From Mytilus californianus (lineage: Eukaryota > Mollusca > Bivalvia > Mytilida > Mytilidae): a stretch of 64,000 nt of DNA. A program made the position numbers and the translations under genes. Below the pieces are notes generated by a model. That model was not told the DNA's origin, made no database searches, and was given only the letters and a program-made list of their open reading frames with translations. This document shows, piece by piece, positions 1 through 11,198 of this stretch; within the stretch, counting starts at the first letter, position 1; each line of letters begins with the position of its first letter. The stretch lies in the NCBI RefSeq assembly GCF_021869535.1, contig NW_026262701.1, positions 6,401,501-6,465,500 of the forward strand, read 5' to 3'.

Positions 1-600
1 TTAGGTCTAGTTCATAGTGAACCACTAGTGGTAGGTCAATGATATTTGGTATGCATCTGTATTAGCATTGGCACGTCTCATTACCATGGAGATTATTTGG
101 CCCCGCCCCCTCAGTCAAGGTCTATTGACTTTGAAACTTTTCATAGTTTACATGTATTAGTTTGTGATTAGGTCAATTTATGGGGAACCACTAGTGGTAG
201 GTCAATGATATTTGGTATGCAGTTGTATAAGCATTAGCACATCTCATTTCCATGGAGAATATTTGGCCCCGCCCCCTCAGTCATAGTCTATTTACTTTGA
301 ATTATATCAGTTTAAGATGAACTGATAATGTTAAGTCAATGATATTTGGTATGCAAATTTATTGGCATTTGCAAGTATCGTTTCCATGGTGATTATATAG
401 CCCCACCCCTGATCATGGTTCATTGACTTTGAAACTTTTACATAGTTTACAAGTTAATGTTTGTGTTTAGGTTTGTTTAAAGGGAACGACTTATGATAAG
501 TCAATGGTATTTGGTATGCAGTTGTATTAGCATTGGCACATCTCATTCCATGGAGATTTTTTAGCCATGTACCTTCAGTCATGGTTCATCGACTTTGAAT
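1..600. repeat. Degenerate tandem repeat, units of about 165 bp
   Basis: The motif GTCAATGATATTTGGTATGC recurs at about 35, 201, 335 and (one change) 500. Each copy is followed by a conserved block with CCATGGAGA, a GGCCCCGCCCC-like stretch and ATTGACTTTGAAACTTT. Spacing is about 166, 134 and 165 bp. No open frame spans it. The unit length matches the tandem cores of bivalve pearl/HINE-like elements, but neither end of such an element is visible, so the class is open. Confidence 0.75.
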
Positions 601-639
601 ATTTGCATAACTTACATGTTAAAGTATTGCTATTTTAAT

Positions 640-1612
640 TTCAACATTTGCATTATCAAAATTACAAAAAGGCGAGACATATCTCTGTGATAACAGTTTA
701 TTGTCTATAGTTTCCCTCTATCTTCTTCAGATTTTGGCCAAACAACAAAAAGGGCAATTAGTCAAAATTTTAGTTATTTTTATATCTTGCTGATTGGACT
801 ATTAAAAGGGTTTCTCTATCTTTTATAGTTATCTAGATCATAGATGAAAGCACTAAAATATTGGTAGAATCCGTCATTACAGAGCACGAACTCCAACAAG
901 AAGTCGTCTGACGACTTTGACTTATGTGCAGATCTTATCTTTGTGATCATGTTTGCTTATTAACTTTCTATCTATCTTTTATAGGTTTTTTTTTCAGATA
1001 TTTGGCAAATACACAAAAATAGGATAAAAATCGTCAATCAATAGTAATGATTTCAATAAGGAGTCGTCTGACGTTTCTAAAATGTTGACGTATTTGTAGA
1101 TCTTGTCTTGTTGATAATTTTTGTTATTAAAAACTCTATATATCATAATTTGAAAGGTGAAAGGCAAAATTGAAAGAAATTGTAAAATTCGTCATTCAAG
1201 GGCATTCATTGTTTTTTAAGTCGTCCATGTTGGTTGGCAGGCGGGGTCAACCGTCACATTTTTAAACTAGAATAAGATACCCTAATAATAACGTTGGCTA
1301 ATATAAAAAAAGAAGATGTGGTATGATTGCTAATGAGACAAGTCTCCACAAGAGACCAAATGACACAGAAATTATAAACTATTGGTCACCGTGCGGCCTT
1401 CAACAATGAGCAAAGCACGTATAAAAGGCCCCGAAATGACAATGTAAAACAATTCAAGCGAGAAAACTAACGGCCTAATAAGTTTGGTTTTTGGCCAAGT
1501 GGTTTCACATGAGATTTTTATAAAAGTTATTTTTATTTCTACGACGGACGACAGACGCCAGGCGATGAGAAAAGCTCGCTTGGCCCTTTGTGATAGGTGA
1601 GCTTAAAAAGGA
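640..1612 (-). mobile_element. Pearl/HINE-like element, family E, reversed and interrupted
   Basis: Positions 640-1230 hold degenerate ~160-bp units, each with a GTCGTCTGACG-like block, a TGTAGATCTT block and a pyrimidine-rich CTATCTTTTATAG stretch. The terminus is at 1540-1612: CGACGGACGACAGACGCC, then the imperfect hairpin formed by AAGCTCGCTTGGC and GTGAGCTT. Forward copies of the same family lie at 55.99, 59.13 and 62.57 kb. Positions 1305-1475 are a separate insertion. The element is non-coding. Confidence 0.55.
1305..1475 (-). repeat. PLE-type 3' tail repeat (tail type 4), reversed
   Basis: In reverse complement this reads as a mussel-type tail: a TTGTTTTACATTGTCATT region, GGGGCCTTTTATA, GTTGAAGGCCG, then GTCTCATTAGCAATCATACC and the terminal CACATCTTC. 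Related copies sit at 8530-8965, 16145-16220, 42500-42535 and 53245-53412. It looks like the 5'-truncated 3' end of a retroelement, inserted in the family E element. Confidence 0.7.
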
Positions 1613-2365
1613 AGTTTCAAACTTTTTGATAAAACACTGGAAGCGACTTGAAATCGAAAAATGGAGAAACTTTAGTCCAAAGGTTAAATTGTGCTTGCGA
1701 ACACCGGAAACAATTTCACACTTACTAAATTTTCAATGCTTTCAGTATCATCCCATTCATTGTCTTCAGATAAAGTTGTTGACTGCCACATGTTATTCTC
1801 AACTTTTATGTCCATGGGAGATAACACTACTTCTGAGTTGGTGTCATTTTCCTTCTGATCATTTTACCCTTTAATTCAAGAGGTTCAGAAAAAAACTGAA
1901 AAATAAAACTGATTTTTATTGTATAATTTATTGTTCTGGATAAACAATAAATATACCTTAGTAAAGAAGCAATCGAAGTTAATAGATAATTAGATTAACA
2001 ACTTTGTGCTGATAGTTTATTATGAACTATCACGGATTCTTGAAATTTTATGATTCTCTTAACCTATACAGATATTAACTGAGAAACAACATTGTTCTGT
2101 CTATTTTCACTGGGATTTTCAGCACCTCCATTTCAAATTTGGCGCTTAGATTTTCGAGGTCAAAAGTAATCAAAATTTAAACATTCGGTAACATAAAAAA
2201 AATGATAGTAATAGTTAAAAGGCAACGTGACAGCAACAAATTAAAATTATAGACATCTGTAGAAAGATTTCCAAACAATCACACAGACACATAAATGCAA
2301 GTATACTGATAGTCTCTCTTGATACAATAGTTCAATAATCAAACCCGTCAAACGAAACAGTACAA
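1613..2365. other. No recognisable feature
   Basis: AT-rich sequence. An open frame at 1590-1874 (94 codons) begins inside the terminus of the preceding repeat, has no recognisable domain, and is not supported as a gene. Confidence 0.5.
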
Positions 2366-3287
2366 AAAGTGTTCCTTTTGAACAACATTTCTAAGACTCT
2401 CTCATCTTGCAATAGTGTTAAAACATTTGACTTTTCTACACTTTACACAAGTATTCCCCATTCCAAACTAAAAGACAAATTGAAAGAGTTGGTGTTACTT
2501 AGTTTCATTAAAAAGAATGGCGAACGTAGATACAAGTATCTTGTCTTGGGGAGGGATAAATCCTACTTTGTAAAGAATCACTTTGATTCAAACAAAAAAT
2601 TCACTGAAACTGACATTATCAAGATGCTGGATTTCTTGATTGACAACATATTTGTTACGTTTGGAGGACGTGTTTTTCAACAGACTGTCGGAATTCCAAT
2701 GGGAACCTCTTCTTGCTGACTTGTTTCTTTATTATTATGAGGCTGACTTCATACAGAAACTTCTTAGGAAGAAAGATAAGAAGTTAGCAATATCCTTTAA
2801 CTTTACGTTCCGCTATATAGATGATGATCTCTCACTAAATAATACAAAATTTGGTGACTATGTTGAACGAATCTATCCCATCGAACTAGAGATAAAGGAT
2901 ACTACAGATACAGTTAAGTCTGCCTCATATCTTGACTTACATCTAGAAGTTGACAATGAGGGTCGGTTGAAAACAAAACTTTACGACAAGAGAGATGATT
3001 TCAGCTTCCCAATTGTGAACTTTCCATTTCTATGTAGCAACATTCCAGCAGCGCCTGCATACTGAGTATATATCTCCCAATTGATACGATATTCCCGGGC
3101 TTGTATTTCCTATCATGATTTCCTTAATAGAGGATTGCTGCTGACAAGGAAGCTATTAAACCAAGAGTTCCAAATGGTGAAGTTGAAATCATCCCTTCGT
3201 TAATTTTACGGACGCCATCACGAGTTGGTTGACCGTTATGGAATAACCGTTTCACAGATGATATCGGATATGTTCCTTATGTCGTAA
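2366..3287 (+). pseudogene. Penelope-like element reverse transcriptase, copy 1 (5'-truncated, frameshifted)
   Basis: This is the central and C-terminal part of a Penelope-like element (PLE) reverse transcriptase, the enzyme that copies element RNA into the genome. It opens near the FDFSTLYTSIPH motif, carries GIPMG at 2690-2704 and the catalytic YIDDD at 2814-2828, and ends with a thumb-like tail (RKLLNQ, then GRHHELVDRYG) before a stop at 3285-3287. It is broken. About 8-10 nt are lost just after GIPMGT (about 2706), forcing a frame change. A TGA at 3063-3065 replaces an expected glycine codon, and an in-frame TAA interrupts the thumb near 3209. The N-terminal third is missing. No GIY-YIG endonuclease follows the thumb, which suits the permuted (Naiad-like) or endonuclease-lacking PLE clades; the clade is inference. 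Confidence 0.9.
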
Positions 3288-3600
3288 CTACAATACCCGT
3301 CCCTTTTCACGAATGTGACCTACCTAATTAGACTATTTACCGGATTTGTAATAACATAAGCAATACAACGGGTGCCACATGTGGAGCAGGATCTGCTTAC
3401 CCTTCCGGAGCACCTGAGATCACCCCCAGTTTTTTGTAGGGTTCGTGTTGCTTAGACTTTAGTTTTCTATGTTGTGTCATCTGTACTATTATTTGTCTGT
3501 TTGTCTTTTTATTTTTGGCCATGGCGTTGTCAGTTTGTTTTCGATCTATGAGTTTGACTGTCCCTCTGGTATCATTCGTCCCTCTTCTCTAGCTTAATTC
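3288..3600 (+). mobile_element. PLE 3' untranslated tail, type 1
   Basis: This is the 3' part of copy 1. It includes TGGAGCAGGATCTGCTTACC, GGCCATGGCGTTGTCAGTTT, CGATCTATGAGTTTGACTG and the terminal TCCCTCTGGTATCATTCGTC. Other pieces of this tail lie at 6750-6792 (+), 22555-22680 (+) and 37190-37310 (-). The last one grades into the 42-bp minisatellite. Confidence 0.8.
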
Positions 3601-3904
3601 GCAGGATAAAAACAACATACTTATCCTAAAAAAATGTTCTGCTTACCTGTTTCTGAATATCTTTCAAACAATTTTATATTTTCCAAAAAAGAACGTCAAT
3701 TCACCACAGAGGCAAATCAAATGAAATACGCACAATTAATATATATATAACTTACACCACTCAAGACAACGCATGGTATTTAAACTATCGATGATTAAAA
3801 CTTTCATCACATAACAAATTCAAGATATATTGGTGCCTTTACTAATAAATAATATGAACATGATGATCTACAATATATGTAACTTTTTTCCGCATTTTAC
3901 AGTG

Positions 3905-4200
3905 TTTGTAATTTGTTTCCAAGGGTCGAGTCATTTTTTTTCCTTTTTTTCCAAAACCTCGTAACCTCTATGGATGGCACAGTTGAACGTCAAACAAATT
4001 TGTTGTCCTATTTTACGGTCAATATCTTCTTACCTGATTGTAAACATGTAGGTCTCACAAAGTATGAAGTAGACAAAATTTTACGTGATCTAACTTTTAT
4101 ATCCGAAATAGTTTCTATCATGAACCGATCACGTGGTTACCCTTACCAATTTCATTGGCTAGCTCCTTTTTGCAGGGTGCTGACAATAATTTCTATATAT
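3905..4200 (+). repeat. Dispersed repeat shared with 15.80-15.95 kb (LINE-like 3' region)
   Basis: Blocks TTCTTACCTGATTGTAAAC, GTAGGTCTCACAAA, CTTTTATATCCGAAATAGTT and TTTCATTGGCTAGC occur in the same order, with substitutions, at 15800-15950. There they lie downstream of LINE reverse transcriptase remnants and end in a TTGAATTCAATCCAATTGAA tail. The 96-codon open frame here shows no known domain. Confidence 0.5.
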
Positions 4201-4304
4201 TGATCTGAAATTTAAAGATAGGTATATATATAAATTTCATAATGGTACTTCAAACGTGGTAAATTGAAATAGACCAACGCATTTAATGTTTGGTGTTTAT
4301 ATCA

Positions 4305-4841
4305 TTTTCTTCAGACACTTGTCAAAAACAAGAAGATCAAAGAAGCCAAGTTATTTAATTTCACTTTCAGATATATTGATGATGTTCTTCCCATTAACAA
4401 TCCGAACTTTCCTGATTGGGTTCCATTAATATATCCCCCAGAACTAGAAATTAAAAAAACAACAGACACGCCTTCCTCCGCCTCATTTTTAGACTTATAC
4501 CTCGAATTTGACATACACAGTCATCTCAGTGCCAGAATCTATGACAAACGAGACGATTTAAATTTTGAAATTATCAATTTCCCCCACCTTAGTAGCAATA
4601 TACCAACTTTGCCTGCATATGGGATATACATTTCTAAACTTATTCGATATTCAAGAGCTTGCAGCTCCTACTCAGACTTTGTAAAACGTCACCAGTGTCT
4701 GAGCAGAAAGTTGATGAACCAGGGATATGTCAAAGAACGGCTCATCCTTTTCTAAAAAAGTTCATCGGAAGGTACCAAGACCTTGTTGATAAATATTCCG
4801 TATCAACCTCACAAATAATACACGATGGTCTTGAAGTATAG
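4305..4841 (+). pseudogene. Penelope-like element reverse transcriptase, copy 2 (C-terminal half)
   Basis: A 5'-truncated PLE reverse transcriptase. It starts just before FNFTFRYIDDV (YIDD at 4372-4383). It continues through ELEIKKTTDT, FLDLYLEFD, YDKRDDLNF, SSNIPTLPAYGIYISKLIRY and RYSRAC, then a thumb region with GRYQDLVDKYSVSTSQIIHD, and ends in TAG at about 4841. One frameshift lies near 4751-4765, between the KERLILF and KKFIGRYQDL segments. Its sequence and tail differ clearly from copy 1, so it is a separate family. Nothing resembling GIY-YIG follows it. Confidence 0.88.
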
Positions 4842-5600
4842 ATTCTGCGTACTGACGTTGTTTATCATCTTAATAACGTGTTATAGTATTCTTTTATTTG
4901 TCTTTATTAATATTACTTTTACTGTTAAGTCTGTTTTTTGTGACATCCATTTGACGTGACTCTGTACTTATGTATCCCGTCATACTTTGAACGACAAAAT
5001 TATTTTATTTTATTAATATTACTTTTACTCTGTTTTTTGTGATATCCATTTGACGTGACTGTGTACTTATGTATCCCGTCATACTTTGAACGACAAAATT
5101 ATTTTATATCTACCTGTATGACGTCAAACGCGCGATTCTACGCCAGTACTTAAAACCTTCCATCTTTTATGGGTGAATTTAACATAGATAAATAAAATCG
5201 TATAATAACAAAGCAAAATGAGGATGTTAAATTTGATGTATGCCTTTTTGTGCTTCTTGGTTACATTTGTTTGTTTTTGTGGTGGTTGAGATGATGACAC
5301 AATGTTGACTGCTGTACCCCTATTTTTGACATTTTTCCTGTTGTGTCTGTTTGTTTTGTTCACGCATCGTTGTCGTTATACTTGAATTTGATGCGACTGT
5401 CATACAAGTGAGAGGTTTGGCTAGCTATAAAACCAGGTTCAATCCACCGTTTTTTACATAAGAAAATGTCTGTACCAAGTCAGGAATATGACAGTTGTTA
5501 TCCATTCGTTTGATGTGTTTGAGCTTTTGATTTTGCCATTTGATTAGGGACTTTCCTTTTTGAATTTTCCTCGAAGTTCAGTATTTTTGTGATTTTACTT
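4842..5600 (+). mobile_element. PLE 3' region with a ~103-bp tandem duplication, tail type 2
   Basis: About 103 bp beginning TATTAATATTACTTTTACT and ending GAACGACAAAATTATTTTA is present twice in tandem, from about 4909 and 5011. Downstream, 5390-5600 is the common mussel tail with GGCTAGCTATAAAACCAGG, AGTCAGGAATATGACAGTTG, TTGATTTTGCCATTTGATTA and CAGTATTTTTGTGATTTTAC. The end of copy 3 (about 8430-8480) shares the last block, so copies 2 and 3 share tail type 2. Confidence 0.75.
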
Positions 5601-5814
5601 TTTTCAAATTCGTTAAATATACAACTGTCCTTAAATTTGTCATAACCTTTTTCTTATATTTATTTTTGTGTATTTGTTAAATGTAAGTTTACAAATTTGG
5701 ATCAGGTAATTTTACATTAAAAATGTAGGTCTCTTCAACCTATGATTTTCACGCAAAAATGTTATGCACCATTTTTAACCACCTTACTATTACAGAATTA
5801 AACAAATATAGTAA

Positions 5815-5885
5815 TGAAACAGGACAATAAAATGGAGAATGGAAATGGGGAATGTGTCAAAGAGACAACAACCCGACCATAGAGC
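5815..5885 (-). repeat. PLE 3' tail fragment, type 3, reversed
   Basis: In reverse complement this matches the terminal block GGTCGGGTTGTTGTCTCTTT followed by GACACATTCCCC and TTTCCATTCTC, as at 14833-14885 and 28838-28888. Only about 70 bp is present, as expected for severe 5' truncation. Confidence 0.7.
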
Positions 5886-6749
5886 AGACAACAGCTAGAA
5901 TAACTACTTCCAAATGATATTGCACTAAACGTGGTATTGATGACAATTTTTTTTAATATAGATGTAGATAATTTGAATAAGAAAAAAGATAAGAAAAAAT
6001 ATTCCATTCATAATGAAAACGTTTCTCAATGCTTATAGATGAATTTTATGCGTATAGCGTACCGATATCTAGTAATTGCGGACTAAAATAAAAATTCAAA
6101 AAAACAACATATTAGTATGTCTTTATGTGTGTGTGTGTTGTGAGGTGGGTGTTTTTTTTTTTATAGATTATCAATTTATAAGTGCAATTGAATTTTAAAT
6201 CATGACTCTAAAAACGGAAACTAATGGGAGGATGGATGCATCCAAGACAATAATAAATTTGGTAAAACAACACTTTGTTCGAGGATCGAAAAATACAAGC
6301 AAGAAAAGGTATTGTGTAAAGAGTTTTGGGATTCTTAAATCCTTTTGCATGTAGACTTATACTACAAATACAAATGTATAATAAATCAAAGTGTCTGGTT
6401 TACTTCAAAGTGTAATTAAGTTTCAGTTACTTGGTGTGGATCCTCAGTTTGATCCCAGGTTTCTGACCAGGCCAAAGACTTGAAAATTGTAATTTGTAGC
6501 TTTTCTGCTATTCGCGCAGGTCGGTTCAGAGTCAGAAAGATATATTTTGGTACGTTGTCATGTCTTTTTTTTTGCGCACTGCTACCTTGTGATTTCGCTC
6601 GTTTAAAACCACTCCTAGTGACGGTCTTCTACAAAGCTAAGTGTCGTTATATAACAAATATATATACTCCTGATTAGTCAGGGGAATAGTAAATGCAGAA
6701 ATGTTTTTTTTTCCTTTAGTCTTTTTTCTTAAGGAAATAAATTATGAAT
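5886..6749. other. No recognisable feature
   Basis: AT-rich DNA with a short (TG)n run at 6125-6145. The open frame at 6480-6677 has no recognisable domain. Confidence 0.5.
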
Positions 6750-6792
6750 TGCTAGTTGACTGTCCCTCTGGTATCTTTCGTCCCTCTTCTAG
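6750..6792 (+). repeat. PLE 3' tail fragment, type 1 terminus
   Basis: Only the last ~40 bp of tail type 1 remain (GTTGACTGTCCCTCTGGTAT, then CTTTCGTCCCTCTTCT). This short terminal segment is the same one that supplies most of the 42-bp minisatellite unit in the NECAB intron. The next 350 bp show nothing recognisable. Confidence 0.7.
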
Positions 6793-7144
6793 AATGCTTA
6801 GGTGATTCCAATTTTGGCTCTTATTTTTACTTCCGGCCATGCTATCTTGTACAACGTGTTGTTACTCGGAATCCCGATATTTTTAGACCTCTAAAAAGCT
6901 TTATTGTTGATATTTTCTTCCTGTTACCAATAGCATTGTAAATCCAGAGATAACATATATCTATTCTATTTGGCACGTTAACAATCTTGATGATTTGACA
7001 AATTTATTGCCTTTTAACAAACACTGTATTTCTAAATTATATGTTCATACGTAATAGTCTTTTTAATCGATATATGTATTTTGATCTTTGACTTTTTAAT
7101 GGATTTGTTTGATATTATTCATATAACCATCCTATATCGAACAT

Positions 7145-8395
7145 CTTGATTTCTTTTGTACATCGTCCCTATACAAATATACTCCCGCTGGTCATGTCAT
7201 AAATTGAGACCTTTTTGACATGTTAAAAAATTAACAACTAAGTAAGAGAGATTTGTTAGCCAGATTCTCGAAACACCAAATTCCCGAGACCATGTAGGGT
7301 ATTGACCCTTTGAAGAAGATGTTAAATCCTCTCTTTACGACAGATATGGTGTTGTTCCAGCAAACCAAGCCTCGAACGTTGTTGTTGTTATGTGCAAAAA
7401 TCATTATTTGAAATTTCTCACTTCAGAACAAGGAGATCGCAGCAAAACTGGGAATCCTACATATAATTTTACATCATTAACAAAAGATGAGATTTAGAAA
7501 AATCGGAAATCTATTATTCTCTACTTTGAGATGAAAATCTCCCATCTTTATACTGGATACCTTAAATTCACAAAAATCCTTGTAAAGAACGATGTGTAGC
7601 CGGGGATATAATTTGTTCGACTTAATATATTTCTAAAGTTCTTACCACCTTTCGTTCTACAGTAAAAGATCGCCTTCGGAAACATAATGATTTATATGCA
7701 ACCAGCTGTATCAATCAAATTCAACTTCTTAAAAATTGTACAGATCTACTTCGAAAAATCACAATCTTTACAATATTGCAGTAAACCTTTGATTTTTCTA
7801 TGTTTTACACTGTAATTACCCATTCTCAATTAAAAGATAGGATACATATTTTCATTAAACAAAGATTTTTCCACAAATATGAGAAACTAGATTACAAAAT
7901 TCTTTGTTTTGGTTGACGAAAAATCTTGTTCTGTGAAGAAACTCCCTGATTCCCACGACAACTATACCAAAGATGATATCATCAAAATGCAGGACTTTTT
8001 AATCGACAATAAATATTTTTTGGGAGATGGATATTTCAGCAGACAATCGGAATTCATATGGGTACTAATTGGTCACCACGACTGGCCGATTTGTTTTTGT
8101 ACTCACATGAAGCAGAATTCAAAGAACCTTCCCCAATACAAAAAGAAAAAGCATATTGTAAAGTTCTGTAATTCACTTTCAGAAAAAAAGTAATGTTGTC
8201 AAGTCACTAAATTATCAACATTTCAATAATGCTTACATTTCAAATAACCCAATGGACTTGATTTTTAGGATACAACCGAAAGAAGAAGTTCATCTTTCCT
8301 CGATGTTAAAACAAGTGGACGACTTCTATCTAGAATCTTCGACAAACGTGATGATTTCCGATTGTCAACGTCCCATTTCTCAATAGTAACATACC
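7145..8395 (+). pseudogene. Penelope-like element reverse transcriptase, copy 3 (nearly full length, heavily decayed)
   Basis: Frame-shifting translation gives PLE segments in order: PAGHVINGDL near 7185; DRYGVVPA and a VVVVMCKNHYL-like block near 7340-7410; GNPTYNFTSLTKDEI near 7452-7497; FDFS at 7789-7800; DDIIKMQDFLIDN near 7975-8010; remnants of the GIPMG and LADLFLYSHEAEF region at about 8045-8125; TSRSSSFLDVKTSGRLLSRI near 8275-8340; and KRDDFRL near 8345-8365. Many stops and frameshifts are present and the YIDD block is lost. Unlike copies 1 and 2 it keeps the N-terminal region, so it is the least truncated and probably the oldest. Confidence 0.82.
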
Positions 8396-8482
8396 CTCTG
8401 CTTCGTCATATGGCGTTTACAGCGTATCTCAGTTTTGGTTTTTCCTCTGAGTTCGGTATTTTTGTGATTTACTTTTTGATAA
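8396..8482 (+). mobile_element. PLE tail type 2 terminus (copy 3)
   Basis: TTTTTCCTCTGAGTTCGGTA followed by TTTTTGTGATTTAC matches the last block of the type 2 tail at 5560-5600, linking copies 2 and 3. Confidence 0.6.
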
Positions 8483-8529
8483 TTTATGCTAGTGCATTTT
8501 CGCAGTGTACAGAATTACTATTATTGAGT

Positions 8530-8965
8530 GGTTGTATTTTTTGCTGTTTTTCATTTTTTTTTTTTCGTTTATTGTTTTGCATAGTTTGTTCTTATGGTGT
8601 AGCGTTACACATCACTGTCCAAGGTTGGGTGGAGGGGGGGTTGAGTTTGGCTAAAACAAAATAGTTAAAACCCGCTACATTTATATGCACCTGTCTTAAG
8701 TCACGAGCCTGTTGTACTGTGGTTGTCGTTTGTTGGCGTGGTTCATAAGTGTTTCTTGTTTTCTCGTTGTTCATATAGATAAGTCCGTTGGTTTTCCTGT
8801 TTGAATTGTTTTACACTAGTTATTTTGGGGCATTTATAGCTTGCTGTTTAATGTGAGCCAATACTCCGTGTTGAAGGCCGTACTTTGACCTATAATTGTT
8901 TATTTTTTATACATTGTGATTTGGATGGAGGGTTGTCTCATTGTGCACCTTACACAAAAACTGCT
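8530..8965 (+). repeat. PLE-type 3' tail repeat, type 4 (long copy)
   Basis: The longest copy of tail type 4 here. Its first part (ACATCACTGTCCAAGGTTGG, GAGGGGGGGTTGAG, a decayed GTTAAAACCCGC and CCTGTCTTAAGTCACGAGCC) parallels the middle module of tail type 3 (14560-14645, 26345-26420). The second part (TTGTTTTACACTAGTTATTT, GTTGAAGGCCG, GGTTGTCTCATTG) matches 53245-53412. The open frames here are non-coding. Confidence 0.75.
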
Positions 8966-10384
8966 CAAATGGAGTTATGAGGAAGAACGACCCAAATCAA
9001 CACAACATAAGGTATACGGTCACCATCACAAATAGGTTGACGGATACGATATATCAGTGTTTCAATTCTCTAGCGACATGTTTTGCAGTCTTTAGTCTTT
9101 AGATACCGTATAGTTAATCGTTTTATGTGCAATTTACCCGCTTGTGATAATTTGACTGAGCGTGGATCCGTATATGGCGGATATGTATTCATAGCAAGAG
9201 ACACTAACCCTTTCAACGCATCCCGTCTCGTTTCTATAGAAGTTTATGTGATTCCCTCAATTTGTGTCTGTTACCTTAATTTGCTTCGTCTTAATCGATT
9301 GGGTAAACAACTGTCGCCTTAATTATGTATGCAGAACTTTCTAAATTAGTTTTTCAATTAAACATGCATTCCAAACAAATTGTTAACTGTTGTACAAATT
9401 TTCAGCTGTCATTTTTAAGGAAATAACTTAATCAAGATATTTATTTTCTCAATATCTATTTGTTGTCCAAAATGTCAACATTTTTATCTACATATCTTTA
9501 AGGATACTTGACTTAAGTTCCTCCATTTACTGGTTTACACCCTATTACTGGCTATCACTACAGCATCTCTGTTCCAAATTGCTATTCATGGCATGTTTTT
9601 TTGTAATTGCGAACAGCAAAGTGTGTCTGCCGATCCGTTTGCCATGATGTACAACAGATTTTGATCTGCCGATTGCATCTGTATTACCAAAAATCTTATT
9701 TTCAAGTGGTAGCCAAAATTTCCAAAAATCAGACGTAGGCTCAGCGAACCACTTTGCATATCCTTCCTTTTAAATGTATTATTAATTTGATTTCGCCATG
9801 AATATGCATGAACTATTTGTCACCAGACGTTAGCAAGCATCTATAAATAATGCGATAAAGTAACACCCAGACAAATCAATAAAAACAACAGTAGTATACG
9901 GCTGTTTAATATTTATAACACCATTAAGCGAAAACACTTCAAAAGACTAATGTGCACATTCTTCTGTTTCACGGTCGTCTTGGATATCAATATCACAAAG
10001 TTTGACAGATATATGATTGTCTACCTCTATCGAAACGTGCAGAATAACATAGATGTAATCTTCAGTTATCTTGTGGATTTTCAATACTATTGGTAACAGG
10101 AGATAACAACAAACCGTAAGCTGTCTTAAAATTTTAGAATTCTGCGTACCAACATATTGGCTTGAAAAAACACTTAAAAATGAGATAGTGTTAAACTAGT
10201 AAGCGGAACCCCTAAAAAACAAAGATTGTTGCTTTTATTAAAAAATACTCATATTCCGGTATAAGTTACTTATATCATTTCCAAAGGATATATGACATTT
10301 TATTGTGGATCAGGATGTTGAAACGATAAATCAAATAATCGTGTTGCTAATGACGAGATAAATGAAAATAAACTTTTTTATATA
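8966..10384. other. No recognisable feature
   Basis: About 1.4 kb of AT-rich DNA with no convincing exon, repeat terminus or RNA gene. The open frame at 9083-9322 has no identifiable domain. Confidence 0.5.
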
Positions 10385-10870
10385 AATGCAATGCGTCCGA
10401 AGCCCTTTTCTAGAATTGTCTTCATCAATTTCATCAGGAACACTCAAATTCAAACATTCGAAAGCCAAAAGATGTGTTCGTACTGAAACATATGAAGAGC
10501 AAATGACCAAAAGGGACCCTAAAAAATAACCAATTTCAACTAAATAAACTCATCATAGATACCAGGATTAATGATTGTGTACGCCAGACATGCGTTACAT
10601 CTACAAAAGACTCATCAGTGATGCTCAAATAAAAAAATATAATGGCCAAATAAAGTACAAAGTTGGAGAGCATTGAGGACCCAAAATTCCAGAAAAGTTG
10701 CCAAATACAGCTAAGGAAATCTTTTCCTGGGGTAGAAAATCATTAGTATTTCAAAAAATTCAAAATTCAGCAGTTAATTTATAAGTATTGCCATATCAAT
10801 GATACTTCATGTCAACACAGATGTGCTGACTACTGTGCTGAGGTCAGCTTTTTCTGAGGGACTTTAGACC
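10385..10870 (-). mobile_element. Dispersed bivalve repeat, family X, reversed
   Basis: In reverse complement it contains AGCTGTATTTGGCAACTTTT, CTCAATGCTCTCCAACTTTG, ACTGATGAGTCTTTTGTAGA, GCATGTCTGGCGTACAC, CTTTCGAATGTTTGAATTTG, AGTGTTCCTGATGAAATTG and GGGCTTCGGACGCATTG. Related pieces occur at 11870-12120 and 18893-19055. The 85-bp array monomer corresponds to its CTTTCGAATGTTTGA...GGCTTCGG part. Confidence 0.75.
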
Positions 10871-11040
10871 TTGGTTTCTTATAATTTTTTAACATATCCA
10901 CGGAGAATTCAGAAAAATATATTAATTCATGTCATTACCGGAATTGACAATAGAGTTTACCCCTAGGTTAATGACATTACCGGTACAAATTGTTCTTCGC
11001 AGAACGGGTAAACGTAGAATACTTTTACAAATTCATCTTT

Positions 11041-11198
11041 AGCTTCTTTTTTTTTTCTTTGGCGGAATAACTCTTCATAAAATGCAGGATATATCCTGAT
11101 ATACACCAGATATCCACCAGCTTCTTTTTTTTTTCTTTGGCGGAATAACTCTTCATAAAATGCAGGATATATCCTGATATACACCAGATATCCACCAG
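11041..11198. repeat. Tandem duplication, 2 x 78 bp
   Basis: AGCTTCTTTTTTTTTTCTTT through ATATCCACC is present twice in direct tandem (starts 11041 and 11119) and is virtually identical, suggesting recent slippage or duplication. The minus-strand open frame across it is a by-product: 78 is a multiple of three. Confidence 0.9.

Noticed and set aside
1590-1874. 94-codon open frame as a gene
   Set aside because: It starts inside the hairpin terminus of a reversed family E element and has no recognisable domain or splice context.
5420-5465. tRNA-like A/B boxes (TGGCTAGCTATAAAACC, GGTTCAATCC) suggesting a tRNA-derived SINE
   Set aside because: The boxes are only about 20 bp apart, too close for a pol III promoter, and the segment is an internal part of PLE tail type 2.
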